Source of the DNA: Opitutia bacterium
GTDB taxonomy: Bacteria; Verrucomicrobiota; Verrucomicrobiia; Opitutales; Opitutaceae
Assembly: GCA_016190985.1 (NCBI GenBank)
Contig: JACPPI010000001.1
Span: 62,001-126,000, forward strand
Direction: 5' to 3'
DNA length: 64,000 bases
Made by a program: the position numbers and the translations under genes. Of this stretch, positions 7,993 to 16,831 are shown piece after piece. Positions within the stretch are counted from its first letter, which is position 1. Each line of letters starts with the position of its first letter. The notes below the pieces were generated by a model that worked only from the letters and a program-made list of their open reading frames with translations, was not told the DNA's origin and did no database searches.

Positions 7993-9219
7993 TCAGGCCG
8001 GTTCCGCGCCGGGCAGAATGAGGTCGGCCTCGATGGGCAGGTCGACGTGAACCAGGCTGCGGTTGAGTGCGCCGGCCTCGGGTGGATTTTGGCAGAAGCG
8101 GCAGGCCTCGCCGAGGGCGACGTGGCTTTGGGCGTTTTCGTCGAGCAAAGGATGATAAAACAGCCGGCCCGTGCGCCCAAGTGATGTCCTTTCAGGCACG
8201 ACTGCCACCTCGCCGAGCCGCGCCGCTCCCTCGTCGGTGTCCAGCAGCCGGGCCAGCAAATCGGCCCCGGTGCGGGCTGAGGCGGACACCACCCGGCCGC
8301 GGCGAAAACCAAGCTCAATGCCGTCGATGACGGAGCCGCCGTAGTTCACAGGCCGGGAGACACGCACTGTGCCTTCGGTTGAGTTGCGATGCGGCGCCGT
8401 GAAAATCTCCTCGGTGGGCAGGTTGGCCACGAACGGCACGCCGGACTTGGCGGTCATTTGCGCCGTGCACCAGACATGACCCGCCGGCAAGACCACCGAG
8501 AGATCGGTGCCCGGGCCTTGGTAGCGGAGCGGGCGGTGCTTCTGCGCATTCAGCACGGCACAGCGCCGCTGGAGCGCCGCGAGGTGCGACTGCCAGGCGG
8601 CGATGGGGTCATTGGTAGGAGCGGGTTTATCCCGCGATGGGTCGGGGCCTAAAGCCCCTCCTGTCACCGGAATTCGCATCGCCTCGAACACTGATTTCCA
8701 CAGCGCCGCGAGCCGCTGCTCCGAGGGCAGGCCGGTGTAGACGGCCTGGGCCCAAGCGGGTGCCGGGGCCGGTGCGACGGTCCAGTTGGTCGCGCCCTGC
8801 ATCAGTTGCTGGGCGACCGGCCCAAAATGCGCCCAACCGATCCGCCGCAGCTCGGCGACATCGTGCGCCGCCAGGCCGGCCAGCAGTTGCGGCTGGCTGC
8901 CCTGGAGAAAGAGCAGGGCGTCGTGATTGTCGATGGAGTGCTGCATCCGGCGGGCGTTGGCGCCCACGAGTTGGGCATAGCCGCGCCAGTCTTTATTCGC
9001 GGCATATGCCCGGAGCCGCGCGCCGTCGCCCCAGATGACCTCGACCTCGCACGCCGCCGCCCGGCGCACGGCGTCGACAATCACCTCGGCACTGCGGGCC
9101 ACGCCCTGCAACTCGTAGGGCTCGGCGATGAGCAGGCGCTGGCCCGGCTGCAAGTTGAGGCCCACGCGCACGACCACCTCGGCGAAGGCGCGCAGACGGG
9201 GCTCGAAGTCAGTTATCAT
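7993..9219 (-). CDS. M29 family aminopeptidase with in-frame repeat insertion
   Basis: A 408-residue metallo-aminopeptidase of the AmpS/thermophilic M29 type. Family landmarks are the N-terminal LQPGQRLLIAEPYELQGVAR, the metal-ligand regions NLPTEEIFTAPHRNSTEGTV and FYHPLLDENAQSHVALGEA, and the closing NRSLVHVDLPIEADLILPG. Residues about 185-202 (PVTGGALGPDPSRDKPAPTN region) are not family sequence: the DNA there (8614-8666) is a palindromic repeat of family A inserted in frame. The surrounding sequence joins naturally if it is removed (AMRI ... DPIAAWQSHLAAL). It is probably still functional, because the frame is kept and the site lies in a linker. A second M29 gene is at 16832-17950. Confidence 0.9.
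   Translation of the reverse strand: MITDFEPRLRAFAEVVVRVGLNLQPGQRLLIAEPYELQGVARSAEVIVDAVRRAAACEVEVIWGDGARLRAYAANKDWRGYAQLVGANARRMQHSIDNHDALLFLQGSQPQLLAGLAAHDVAELRRIGWAHFGPVAQQLMQGATNWTVAPAPAPAWAQAVYTGLPSEQRLAALWKSVFEAMRIPVTGGALGPDPSRDKPAPTNDPIAAWQSHLAALQRRCAVLNAQKHRPLRYQGPGTDLSVVLPAGHVWCTAQMTAKSGVPFVANLPTEEIFTAPHRNSTEGTVRVSRPVNYGGSVIDGIELGFRRGRVVSASARTGADLLARLLDTDEGAARLGEVAVVPERTSLGRTGRLFYHPLLDENAQSHVALGEACRFCQNPPEAGALNRSLVHVDLPIEADLILPGAEPA
8614..8666. repeat. Palindromic repeat inside a coding sequence, family A
   Basis: GGTAGGAGCGGG-TTTAT-CCCGC followed by GGGGC-CTAA-AGCCCC and closing CTCCTGTC. It has the same design as the intergenic copies at 6180-6232 and 45365-45435. It lies wholly within the M29 aminopeptidase gene and adds roughly 18 residues without breaking the frame. 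Confidence 0.85.
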
Positions 9220-9229
9220 GTCCTTCTCT

Positions 9230-9309
9230 TGTCATTCTGAGCGCAGCGAAGAATCCATGTCTTGGTGGCAAGTGCAAGAGGCTGGGTTCTTCGTTGCGCT
9301 CAGAATGAC
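9230..9309. repeat. Palindromic repeat, family B (GTCATTCTGAGCGCAGCGAA)
   Basis: The left arm GTCATTCTGAGCGCAGCGAA is mirrored by an arm ending GCGCTCAGAATGAC. A near-identical element is at 26454-26550 and a degenerate one at 11130-11216. It lies between the M29 aminopeptidase and the P-loop kinase-like gene. Confidence 0.85.
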
Positions 9310-9312
9310 CGG

Positions 9313-9846
9313 TCAATGGCGTCGAAAGTGCTCGGCTATTTGTCGCGCGGCTTCCGCGGGTTCCAGCGCGCCGGTGTCGATGCACAGGTCGGTGCGCGGA
9401 ATCACGGGAGTTGAGAAGGCGCCGCTGTCGCGCAGTTGCCGGTAAAGGGCCACATCCGTCAGCTTCCTGAACTGAGCGCGCTGCTTCAGGGCGATGCGGG
9501 CCTCGATCACCGCCTCGCTGGCCGTGACCGCGATTGAGCTGAGGCGGACGCCACGCCGGGCCATCTCGGCAAAGAGCCAGTCGATGAAGATCTGCGGAAC
9601 GGTGTTCTCCGGGTTGAAGGTGAAGATGATATTCTCCCGGCCTGAGCCGGGAAAGCGTCCGAAGAACTCGCGCCACAGGCGGTCGCGCTCCGCGATGAAG
9701 CCCGGCGTGCCAAAGGAGTGCTGCTTCAGCACCTCATCCACCACGACATGATTGTGGTAGAGCTCGAAGCCGGTGAGGACGGCGAGCTCTTTCGCCACCG
9801 TGTATTTGCCGGCGGCGACCGGGCCGTGGAGAAACATCAGGTGCAC
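9313..9846 (-). CDS. P-loop nucleotide kinase-like protein
   Basis: 177 residues with an N-terminal Walker A motif (MFLHGPVAAGKYT) and the layout of small P-loop kinases: an acidic segment YHNHVVVDEVL after strand 2, and a lid-like part near EARIALKQRAQFRKLTD. It resembles shikimate or adenylate kinase-like AAA proteins annotated only as ATP-binding, and the substrate cannot be told. The frame starts with GTG at 9846; ATG at 9837 is an alternative that still keeps the first strand. The 3' end abuts a family B repeat. Confidence 0.7.
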   Translation of the reverse strand: MHLMFLHGPVAAGKYTVAKELAVLTGFELYHNHVVVDEVLKQHSFGTPGFIAERDRLWREFFGRFPGSGRENIIFTFNPENTVPQIFIDWLFAEMARRGVRLSSIAVTASEAVIEARIALKQRAQFRKLTDVALYRQLRDSGAFSTPVIPRTDLCIDTGALEPAEAARQIAEHFRRH

Positions 9847-9871
9847 GGGGCAGGATAAGAGGAAATCGCTG

Positions 9872-9940
9872 AATCGCGGAAGGGCGAAAACACGGAAGGG
9901 GACTGGCTGAGTGCCTCAGCCCCTTCGTGCTTCCGCGATT
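9872..9940. repeat. Palindromic repeat, family C (AATCGCGGAAG)
   Basis: Perfect 11-base arms AATCGCGGAAG and CTTCCGCGATT enclose GCGAAAACACGGAAGGG. A related copy is at 14241-14331. The remaining gap up to the aldolase stop at 10051 shows no gene. Confidence 0.75.
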
Positions 9941-10050
9941 GGCTTGGAAATGAAAAACCGCAGCCGGGGGAGGCGACGTGGAAGCCCAGGGACTTCTTCG
10001 TCTCCGCCAAAGCTACGGCACGCTGAGCGGTCCCGCGGGGCAGGACACGC

Positions 10051-11001
10051 TCACTTGCCGAGGTTCTTGCGGAGGTCGTCGAGCTGGTTGGCGGAGCCGA
10101 GCAGCACGTTGCGGCTGGCGATGAACTTGGCGTATTCCTCGATGAAGACCTTGCCCGGCGGGCGGAAGTCGAACTCCTTGGGATTGTCGCGGAAGAATTC
10201 CCGGTGCACGCGGGTCCAGACGAGACGGCCGTCGGTGTCGATGTTGACCTTGGTCACGCCGCGCTTGGCGGCGGGCAGGTATTCGTTCACATCCACGCCC
10301 ATCGAGCCGGCGATGGTGCCGCCGGCTTTGTTGATCCGGTCGACCTCCTCCTTCGGCACGCTGGAGCTGCCGTGCATCACCAGCGGGAAGCCGGGCAGGC
10401 GGGCCTTGATCTTGTCGAGCACGTCGAAGTGGAGGGACTGCTTGCCCTTGAACTTGAAGGCGCCGTGCGAGGTGCCGATGGCGCAGGCGAGGGAGTCGCA
10501 GCCGGTCTGCTTGACGAAGGCCTCGGCCTCGGCCGGATCGGTGAGGCAGGCGTTGCCTTCCTCGACCTTGATGTCCTCCTCCACGCCGCCGAGCATGCCG
10601 AGCTCGGCCTCGACGGAGATCCCCTTCTTGTGGGCGGCGTCCACGACGCGCTTGGTGATGGCCACGTTCTTCTCGAACGGATCGTGCGAGGCGTCGATCA
10701 TCACCGAGCTGAAGAAGCCGGAGTTGATGCAGTCGTGGCAGGTCTCCTCGTCGCCATGGTCGAGGTGGACGGCGAAGATGGCCTCGGGGAAGATCTCGGC
10801 GGCGGCGCGGATGATGGCCTCGAGCATGCGCTTGTCGGTGTATTTGCGCGCGCCCTTGGAGATCTGGATGATGAAGGGCGCCTTCGACGAGATGCAGCCC
10901 TTGAACAGGCCCATGGCCTGCTCGGCGTTGTTGATGTTGTAGGCGCCGACGGCGTATTTTCCGTAGGCGTGTTTGAAGAGTTGGGCGGTCGTGACGATCA
11001 T
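10051..11001 (-). CDS. fba: Class II fructose-bisphosphate aldolase
   Basis: 316 residues. This zinc-dependent aldolase interconverts fructose 1,6-bisphosphate with dihydroxyacetone phosphate and glyceraldehyde 3-phosphate. It begins VTTAQLFKHAYGKYAVGAYN and has the zinc and catalytic segment FAVHLDHGDEETCHDCINSG, the VEAELGMLGGVEED glutamate region, AIGTSHGAFKFKG, LVMHGSSSVPKEEV and KVNIDTDGRLVWT. Length and motifs fit the FbaA-like (class IIB) subgroup. The ATG start is followed at once by family sequence. It is transcribed alone, with a repeat-rich gap upstream. Confidence 0.95.
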   Translation of the reverse strand: MIVTTAQLFKHAYGKYAVGAYNINNAEQAMGLFKGCISSKAPFIIQISKGARKYTDKRMLEAIIRAAAEIFPEAIFAVHLDHGDEETCHDCINSGFFSSVMIDASHDPFEKNVAITKRVVDAAHKKGISVEAELGMLGGVEEDIKVEEGNACLTDPAEAEAFVKQTGCDSLACAIGTSHGAFKFKGKQSLHFDVLDKIKARLPGFPLVMHGSSSVPKEEVDRINKAGGTIAGSMGVDVNEYLPAAKRGVTKVNIDTDGRLVWTRVHREFFRDNPKEFDFRPPGKVFIEEYAKFIASRNVLLGSANQLDDLRKNLGK

Positions 11002-11129
11002 GGCACTGGAAATTCAATTCCCGGCGCATGGGTGCCACAAGCCAATTCCCCGGTCCAATCGTGTCAAAAACCGCGCAGGAATTGTCCTGCTCGCTGAACG
11101 AGGCACGCCGACGGTCTCCGGGCGGCAGG

Positions 11130-11216
11130 CTGTCCTTCTGAACGAAGCGAAGAATCCCGCGGGCTATGCGCCTGCGGCCGTGCCACTGGATCCTTCGCTA
11201 CGCGCAGGATGACAGG
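11130..11216. repeat. Degenerate family B palindromic repeat
   Basis: CTGTCCTTCTGAACGAAGCG opposite an arm ending GCGCAGGATGACAG. It lies in the 327-base gap between the aldolase and topoisomerase genes (11002-11328). The rest of that gap holds only further GC-rich inverted tracts and no open frame I would call a gene. Confidence 0.6.
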
Positions 11217-11328
11217 CTGGGGAGTGACAAAACTACCGAGGCGGGAACTGTGACTGTCACTGCGCGAAGGGCACCCGCTCCAGTCATCCCTGCGGGACTC
11301 GGCCAGTCGGCCTCGCCATGTTTCCACC

Positions 11329-14151
11329 TCAACGCGGTGGAAACTCGAACTCCGCCTTGTCCTGCTTCTGCGAGAGGACGAGGTAGGCGCCGAACTTGTT
11401 GCCGCGCTTCGAGACGAAATTCTCGATGAGGTCCGAGCGGCCCTCGCCGACCAGCTTCAAGACCTGCGCCACCGGGATCTCCACCTCGCAGAGTTTCTTG
11501 GACAGCTTGAAGACCTGGCGGTTGTCCTGGTCGGGCTTGCGGACATAGTAGGCGTCGCCCAGCTCGACGAGCTGCCCGGCGGGATTCTTGCTTTCGCCCA
11601 GCACCGTGGCCTTGGACAGGTCGGCCACGACGCGCGGCTTGCGGGCGACCGGCTTGCCGTCCTTGTCGAGCTTCGGCTTGCGCGGCGGGAACTCCCAGGA
11701 GAACTTGCCGCCGTCGCGCTTCAGGAAGGCGTCGAAGGGCCGGCCCTTCTTGGAGATGAAACCCTGGATGAGGTCTGTCCTGCCCTCGCCGACGAGCTTG
11801 ATGGCCTGCTCGGGCGGAATCTGCTTCTGGCACATGATGCGGCCGACACGGAAGGTCTGCTCCCAGATTCCGTCGGGTTTCTTCTCGCGGACGATGAAGC
11901 TGCTGCCGTTCTCGCAGAGATCGGCCCCGGTCTTCGGGTCTGTCCAAAAGGGTGTGAGGGTGCCGAGGTCGACCTTGTCGCCGAAATCGAAGGCGGTCTT
12001 CCACTTCCTGGTGGTGACGTCCTGCTTGGTCTCCTTGTCCTTCTTCGTCTCCTCGACCAGCTCGAGCTTGAGCACGGCGGAGAAACGGTTGCGGGTCTTG
12101 TTGGAGATAAAACCGTCGAGCGGGCCCACGGCGCGTTTCTCCACCAGGTCCTTGACCTCGGGCTCCTCCATGCGGCGGCCGCCGACAATCTTGTAGACCA
12201 TCAGTTCGCCGTCCTGGGATTTGTAGCCGCGGAGGGTCTCCTTCATCGGCTTGCCGTCGGTGGGGGAGATGATGGCGGTCACGCGGGCGACGGAGTCGTC
12301 CTCCTCGAAGCCCTTCACGCGCTCCACGATGCCTTTCGTCTCCCTGACGATCTCGTCCATGAACTTCTTCCGCGAATACTTGCCGTGCTCCATCTCGCGA
12401 AGGTGCCACTCCCACTCGCCGGTCATGGAGGGGCTGGTGAGGTCGTCGACCTTCACCGCGGTGAGGAACTGGAGCAGCTGCTCGGCCTTGGTGGACGGCA
12501 CGAGCTCGCGCTGGTGGCGGTCGAGATACTTCTGGTTGACAAGCCCCTCGATGGTGTCGGCGCGCGTCGCCGGGGTGCCGAGGCCGCGTTCCTTCATGGC
12601 TTCGGCGTATTCCTCGTCGTCGATCAGCTTGCCGGCGCCTTCCATCGCGGAGAGCAGGGTCGACTCGGTGTAGCGCGGCGGCGGCTTGGTGGTCTCCTCG
12701 TGCAACGTGGTGTCGAGGGTCTTGGCCTTGCCCCTGTCGGCGGGGGTGAGCGCGGGCAGAGCCTTGGAGTCGGGCGAGTCGTCGTCCACCGTGCTTTTGC
12801 CGTAGACCGCGAGCCAGCCGGGCGCGGTGAGGACCTTGCCTTCGGTCTTGAAGGCGTGGTCGGCCACCGTGCTGATGCGCGTGGTGATGTCGAACTCCGC
12901 GACCGGGCAGAAGGTCGCCACGAAGCGCCGGGCGATCATGTCAAAGAGCTTGGCCTCCGCCTCGTCGAGATGCTTGGCCTCGTGCTGGGTGGGGATGATG
13001 GCGAAGTGGTCGGAGACCTGCGCGTTGTTGAAGATGCGCCTGTTCGGCCGCACCCAGCCGGCTTCCAGCACGCGCTCGGCGTGTTGCTTGAGCTCGCCGT
13101 GCAGGTTGCCGAGCGTCTGGCGGACGAGCGGGATGTAGTCCTCCGGCAGCGCGCGCGAGTCGGTGCGGGGGTAGGTGATCATCTTGTGGCGCTCGTAGAG
13201 GGCCTGGGCGATCTGGAGCGTGCGCTTGGCCGGGAAGCCGAAGCGGCTGTTCGCCTCGCGCTGGAGGGTGGTCAGGTCGTAGAGGCGCGGCGCGCCCTGC
13301 GTGCTGGCCTTTTTCTCCTCGGTGACGGTGGCGACCGGCTGGCCGGCGCAGGCGGCGACGATGGCCTCGGCGGTCTTCTTCACCCAGAGGCGGTCAATGC
13401 GGTCGTGCTCGTCGTCGCTCTTCTTGTAGTCCGGCCGCTGGTAGGCGCCTTCGTAGCTGCCGCTGGCCAGGCCGAAGTCCGCCGTGATGCGCCAGTAGTC
13501 GCGCGGCTTGAAGTTGCGGATCTCCAGCTCGCGGTTGTAGACGATGGCGAGGGTGGGCGTCTGCACGCGGCCGACGGAGGCCACGTTGCCGGCGCGGGAG
13601 CCGAACATGCGCTTGGTGAGCGCCCGGGTGCCGTTGATGCCGATGAGCCAGTCGCTCTCGCTGCGGCAGCGCGCGGCGTCGGCCAGGCCCTGCATCGACT
13701 CGGCGGTGCGCAGGTGCTGGAAGGCCTCGCGGATGCCCTCGTTGGTCATCGACGACATCCAGAGCCGCTGGAAGGGCTTTTTGCACTTCGTGAGCTGGTA
13801 GATGTAGGTGAAGATCAGCTCGCCCTCGCGGCCGGCGTCGCAGGCGTTGATGACGCTGGTCACGTCCTTGCGGGCCAGCAGCTTTTTGAGCTGGCCGAAC
13901 CGTTCCTTGCCCTCCGGCAGGGGCTGCAGCTCGAATTCCTTCGGGATGATCGGCAGCGTCTCCAGCCGCCAGTAGCCGTATTTCTTCTTGTCGATGTCCT
14001 CCGGCATCTGGAGGCCGACCAGATGCCCCACCGCCGACGAGATCACGTATTCGTCGTTCTCGTAGTGGTCGCCCTTTTTCGGCACTTTGCCGAGGGCGCG
14101 GGCGAGATCGGCCGCCACGGACGGCTTCTCCGCGATGATGAGACACTTCAT
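11329..14151 (-). CDS. topB: DNA topoisomerase III
   Basis: A 940-residue type IA topoisomerase. The TOPRIM domain has MKCLIIAEKPSVAADLARAL and INACDAGREGELIF. GRVQTPTLAIVYNRE follows, and the catalytic tyrosine is in MITYPRTDSRALPEDY. The C-terminal third (from about residue 620) is an extended tail of several topoisomerase-tail repeats (GFISNKTRNRFSAVLKLE, GFISKKGRPFDAFLKRDGGK, NFVSKRGNKFGAYLVLS), each followed by KFSWEFPPR-like strands. It lacks the Cys4 fingers of TopA. This long-tail form is known from other bacteria. It relaxes negatively supercoiled DNA and decatenates replication intermediates. Confidence 0.93.
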   Translation of the reverse strand: MKCLIIAEKPSVAADLARALGKVPKKGDHYENDEYVISSAVGHLVGLQMPEDIDKKKYGYWRLETLPIIPKEFELQPLPEGKERFGQLKKLLARKDVTSVINACDAGREGELIFTYIYQLTKCKKPFQRLWMSSMTNEGIREAFQHLRTAESMQGLADAARCRSESDWLIGINGTRALTKRMFGSRAGNVASVGRVQTPTLAIVYNRELEIRNFKPRDYWRITADFGLASGSYEGAYQRPDYKKSDDEHDRIDRLWVKKTAEAIVAACAGQPVATVTEEKKASTQGAPRLYDLTTLQREANSRFGFPAKRTLQIAQALYERHKMITYPRTDSRALPEDYIPLVRQTLGNLHGELKQHAERVLEAGWVRPNRRIFNNAQVSDHFAIIPTQHEAKHLDEAEAKLFDMIARRFVATFCPVAEFDITTRISTVADHAFKTEGKVLTAPGWLAVYGKSTVDDDSPDSKALPALTPADRGKAKTLDTTLHEETTKPPPRYTESTLLSAMEGAGKLIDDEEYAEAMKERGLGTPATRADTIEGLVNQKYLDRHQRELVPSTKAEQLLQFLTAVKVDDLTSPSMTGEWEWHLREMEHGKYSRKKFMDEIVRETKGIVERVKGFEEDDSVARVTAIISPTDGKPMKETLRGYKSQDGELMVYKIVGGRRMEEPEVKDLVEKRAVGPLDGFISNKTRNRFSAVLKLELVEETKKDKETKQDVTTRKWKTAFDFGDKVDLGTLTPFWTDPKTGADLCENGSSFIVREKKPDGIWEQTFRVGRIMCQKQIPPEQAIKLVGEGRTDLIQGFISKKGRPFDAFLKRDGGKFSWEFPPRKPKLDKDGKPVARKPRVVADLSKATVLGESKNPAGQLVELGDAYYVRKPDQDNRQVFKLSKKLCEVEIPVAQVLKLVGEGRSDLIENFVSKRGNKFGAYLVLSQKQDKAEFEFPPR

Positions 14152-14240
14152 GTGGGGGCGAGCCGTTAGGGGCCGCCGCCGACAATTTCAAGCAATACTT
14201 TTCCCGGCGCCTCCGGTTTCAGTCTCAAAAGGGGGGAAGA

Positions 14241-14331
14241 AATCGCGAAAGCGCGGAGGAGCGAAAACACGGAAGGGAATCCGATCTGCTCGTCCTGACT
14301 TCGCGCTTCAGCTCTTCCGTGTTCCGCGATT
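14241..14331. repeat. Palindromic repeat, family C
   Basis: AATCGCGAAAGCGCGGAGGA near one end and TTCCGTGTTCCGCGATT at the other. It shares GCGAAAACACGGAAGGG with 9872-9940. It lies between topB and the aminotransferase gene. Confidence 0.75.
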
Positions 14332-14347
14332 GATCTCCGGATCGGAG

Positions 14348-15430
14348 TCACTTCACGCCCAATTCCGCGAGCGCGGCGTCGAGCGCCTGGAGCAGCGCCG
14401 CAATGGTCGCGTCGGTCTCGTCGCCCATGTTGGAGATGCGAAAGGTCTTTCCCTTGAGTTTGCCGTAGCCGCCGTCGATCACGAGGCCGTGCTTGTTCTT
14501 GAGGAGGTTGTTCAGTGCGACGAGATCGACGTTCAGGGTGTTGGCAAAGCAGTTGAGCGTGACGGAGCCGTAGCGCTCCTCGGGGAACAGCTTGAAGCCC
14601 TTGGCGAAGGCCCAGTCGCGGACCATGTGGTTGAGACGGGCGTGCCGCGCATGGCGGTTTGCCAGGCCCTCGGCGGCAATGTCATCGAGCTTGGACTTGA
14701 GCGCATAGATGAGCGGGATCACCGGCGTGCTGGGCGTCATGCCGCCCTCGTGGTTCTGCTGGAACTCAAGAAAATCGAAATAGTAGCCCCGGCTGGAGAT
14801 CGTGGCGGCCCTGTCCAGGGCGCGCTTGGACACCGAGAACATCGACAGGCCCGGCGGCAGCGCGAAGGCCTTTTGCGAACCGGTGATCATGACATCGATG
14901 CCCAGCGCGTCCTTTGCGATCGGCAGGGCGCTGCACGAGCTGACGGTGTCGACGATGCTGATGACATCCGGGAAATCGCGCAGCACGGCCATGAGGGCCG
15001 GCAGATCGCTCATGCAGCCGCAGGAAGTCTCGTTGTGGATGAGGGTCACGGCGTCGTATTCGCCGGTGGCAAGCGCGGCGCGGAGGGCGACGGGGTCGAC
15101 AGGCCGGCCCCAGTCGAATGGCAGGGCGCCGGCGGCGAGGCCGCCGCGACGGGCGACATCCAGCCACTTGTCGGAGAAGGCGCCGTTCATGCAGCAGAGC
15201 ACCTTTTTCTTCACGACGTTCCGGAGGGAGCCTTCCATCACGCCCCAGGAGCTGCTCGTGCTGAGATAGACCGGGTCTTTGGTTTGGAAAACCGCCTGGA
15301 GCTGCGGCGTGATCGACCGGTAGAGCGCCACGAACTCGGGGCTGCGGTGCCCGATCATGGGCTGCGCCATGGCGCGGAGAGTCTTCTCCAAGACGGCGAC
15401 CGGGCCGGGAATGAAAAGTTTGTAGCTCAT
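14348..15430 (-). CDS. Class V aminotransferase (serine/alanine-glyoxylate type)
   Basis: 360 residues of the PLP-dependent aspartate-aminotransferase superfamily, class V. Landmarks are LFIPGPVAVLEKTLRAM at the N-terminus, the STSSSWGVMEGSLRN phosphate-binding turn, NETSCGC, IVDTVSSCSALP and the Schiff-base lysine Lys187 in ITGSQKAFALPPGL. It resembles alanine-glyoxylate, serine-pyruvate and SerC-like enzymes found in Verrucomicrobia and cyanobacteria, but the exact amino donor cannot be fixed from sequence. ATG at 15430 is chosen over 15457 because family sequence starts at once. Divergent from lpxK. Confidence 0.85.
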   Translation of the reverse strand: MSYKLFIPGPVAVLEKTLRAMAQPMIGHRSPEFVALYRSITPQLQAVFQTKDPVYLSTSSSWGVMEGSLRNVVKKKVLCCMNGAFSDKWLDVARRGGLAAGALPFDWGRPVDPVALRAALATGEYDAVTLIHNETSCGCMSDLPALMAVLRDFPDVISIVDTVSSCSALPIAKDALGIDVMITGSQKAFALPPGLSMFSVSKRALDRAATISSRGYYFDFLEFQQNHEGGMTPSTPVIPLIYALKSKLDDIAAEGLANRHARHARLNHMVRDWAFAKGFKLFPEERYGSVTLNCFANTLNVDLVALNNLLKNKHGLVIDGGYGKLKGKTFRISNMGDETDATIAALLQALDAALAELGVK

Positions 15431-15524
15431 CGCAGTTTGCTGAAGCCGGTGTTGCATGTGGCAAAACCAACGGCTAGCACTGACTCACAACCGCCCACCC
15501 CGTAGCGTCAAAGCCAATTTGCTC

Positions 15525-16733
15525 ATGCCCAACCGCTGGTTTCGTCATAAAGCCGATGAGTTCGAGCAGTTCGCCATCGACGTCATCATGGGGCGGCGGG
15601 AGGGGACGCTGGCCGCGCTGTTCGGCGCGTTCCTCCAGCTGTGCTCGTATCTCTTCAGCGGCATTGTGCAGCTCCGGCTCTGGCTTTACCACAACCGCAT
15701 CCTGCGCGACCAGCCGCTCGGCTGTCTCGTGGTGGTGGTCGGCAACCTGACGGTCGGCGGCACGGGCAAGACGCCTGTCGTCGAGATGTTTGCCAAGGCC
15801 CTGCGCGACCGCGGCCGCAAGGTCGCGATCCTCTCCCGCGGCTACAAGAGCAAGGCGCCGCCGCTCTGGCGGAAGTGGTGGTTCTGGCTCAACCACACCG
15901 AGGAGCCGCCGCCGCGCATCGTGAGCGACGGCGAGAAAGTGCTGCTCGATTCCGAGCTGGCCGGCGACGAGCCGTTCATGCTCGCGCGCAACCTCCCCGG
16001 GGTGGTCGTGCTCGTGGACAAGAACCGGGTGAAGGCGGGAGCCTACGCGATCCAGCGCTTCGGGTGCGACACGCTCGTGCTCGACGACGGCTTCCAATAC
16101 CTGCCGCTCAAGGGCCGGCTCAACCTGCTGCTCGTCGACAAGACCAACCCCTTTGGCAACGGTTTCCTGCTGCCGCGCGGCATCCTGCGCGAGCCGGTCA
16201 AGCACCTGCAGCGCGCCTCCTATGTTTTCCTCACCAAGTCCAAGGGCGTGCGCGACGAGGAACTGGAGGCGCTGATCCAGAAGTTCAACCCCGGAGCGGA
16301 GATCATCGAGTGCGCCCACAAGCCGCAATACCTCCAGCGCCTCGACACCGGCGAACGCCTGCCACTCACGGCGCTGGCCGGCCGCAAGGTCGGCGCGCTC
16401 AGCGGCATCGCGGCGCCGGAGAGCTTCGAGGCCTTCCTGCGCGAGACAGGCGCGAAGCTGATTTACGCGCGCCGTTTCCTGGACCACCACCGGTTCACGC
16501 ACGAGGATCTGGCCGGCGTCTTCGGCGACGCCGGCGACGCCGGGGCCGAGATCGTGGTCACCACGGAGAAGGACGCCGTGCGCATCGCGGCGAGCGAGAA
16601 ATTTCCCCTGCCGTGTTACTACCTGCGGCTCGAGATCGAGATTCTGCGCGGCGCCAAGGATTTTCACGAGGCGGTCGGCAAGATCTGCTTCCCGCGGGGC
16701 GAGCCGCTGGTGGCGACGAATCCGGCGGTGTGA
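15525..16733 (+). CDS. lpxK: Tetraacyldisaccharide 4'-kinase
   Basis: 402 residues. LpxK phosphorylates the 4' position of the lipid A disaccharide at the inner membrane. The N-terminus has a hydrophobic anchor ([20 protein letters not shown], about residues 32-52). Walker A is in [20 protein letters not shown] (Gly78-Pro84), followed by [34 protein letters not shown] and [10 protein letters not shown] longer loop ([19 protein letters not shown]) follows the SRGY motif. Its presence implies lipopolysaccharide or another lipid A glycolipid. ATG at 15525 is preferred to the in-frame ATG at 15456. The stop is directly followed by a family G repeat. Confidence 0.95.
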   Translation: MPNRWFRHKADEFEQFAIDVIMGRREGTLAALFGAFLQLCSYLFSGIVQLRLWLYHNRILRDQPLGCLVVVVGNLTVGGTGKTPVVEMFAKALRDRGRKVAILSRGYKSKAPPLWRKWWFWLNHTEEPPPRIVSDGEKVLLDSELAGDEPFMLARNLPGVVVLVDKNRVKAGAYAIQRFGCDTLVLDDGFQYLPLKGRLNLLLVDKTNPFGNGFLLPRGILREPVKHLQRASYVFLTKSKGVRDEELEALIQKFNPGAEIIECAHKPQYLQRLDTGERLPLTALAGRKVGALSGIAAPESFEAFLRETGAKLIYARRFLDHHRFTHEDLAGVFGDAGDAGAEIVVTTEKDAVRIAASEKFPLPCYYLRLEIEILRGAKDFHEAVGKICFPRGEPLVATNPAV

Positions 16734-16737
16734 AAGT

Positions 16738-16787
16738 TGTAGCGGCGGTCTGTGACCGTCGGACGACGCTCATAGAGCGCCGCTACA
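16738..16787. repeat. Palindromic repeat, family G (TGTAGCGGC)
   Basis: Perfect 9-base ends TGTAGCGGC and GCCGCTACA with inner GGTCTGTGACCG. Sister copy at 37109-37176. It begins 4 bases after the lpxK stop. Confidence 0.8.
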
Positions 16788-16831
16788 GATTTGTGGTTGT
16801 AAGCCCCTCCGCCTGCCGCGTTAGTTGCCCC

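Noticed and set aside
12385-14169. Long plus-strand frame opposite topoisomerase III
   Set aside because: Antisense shadow. The minus-strand protein has complete topoisomerase motifs.
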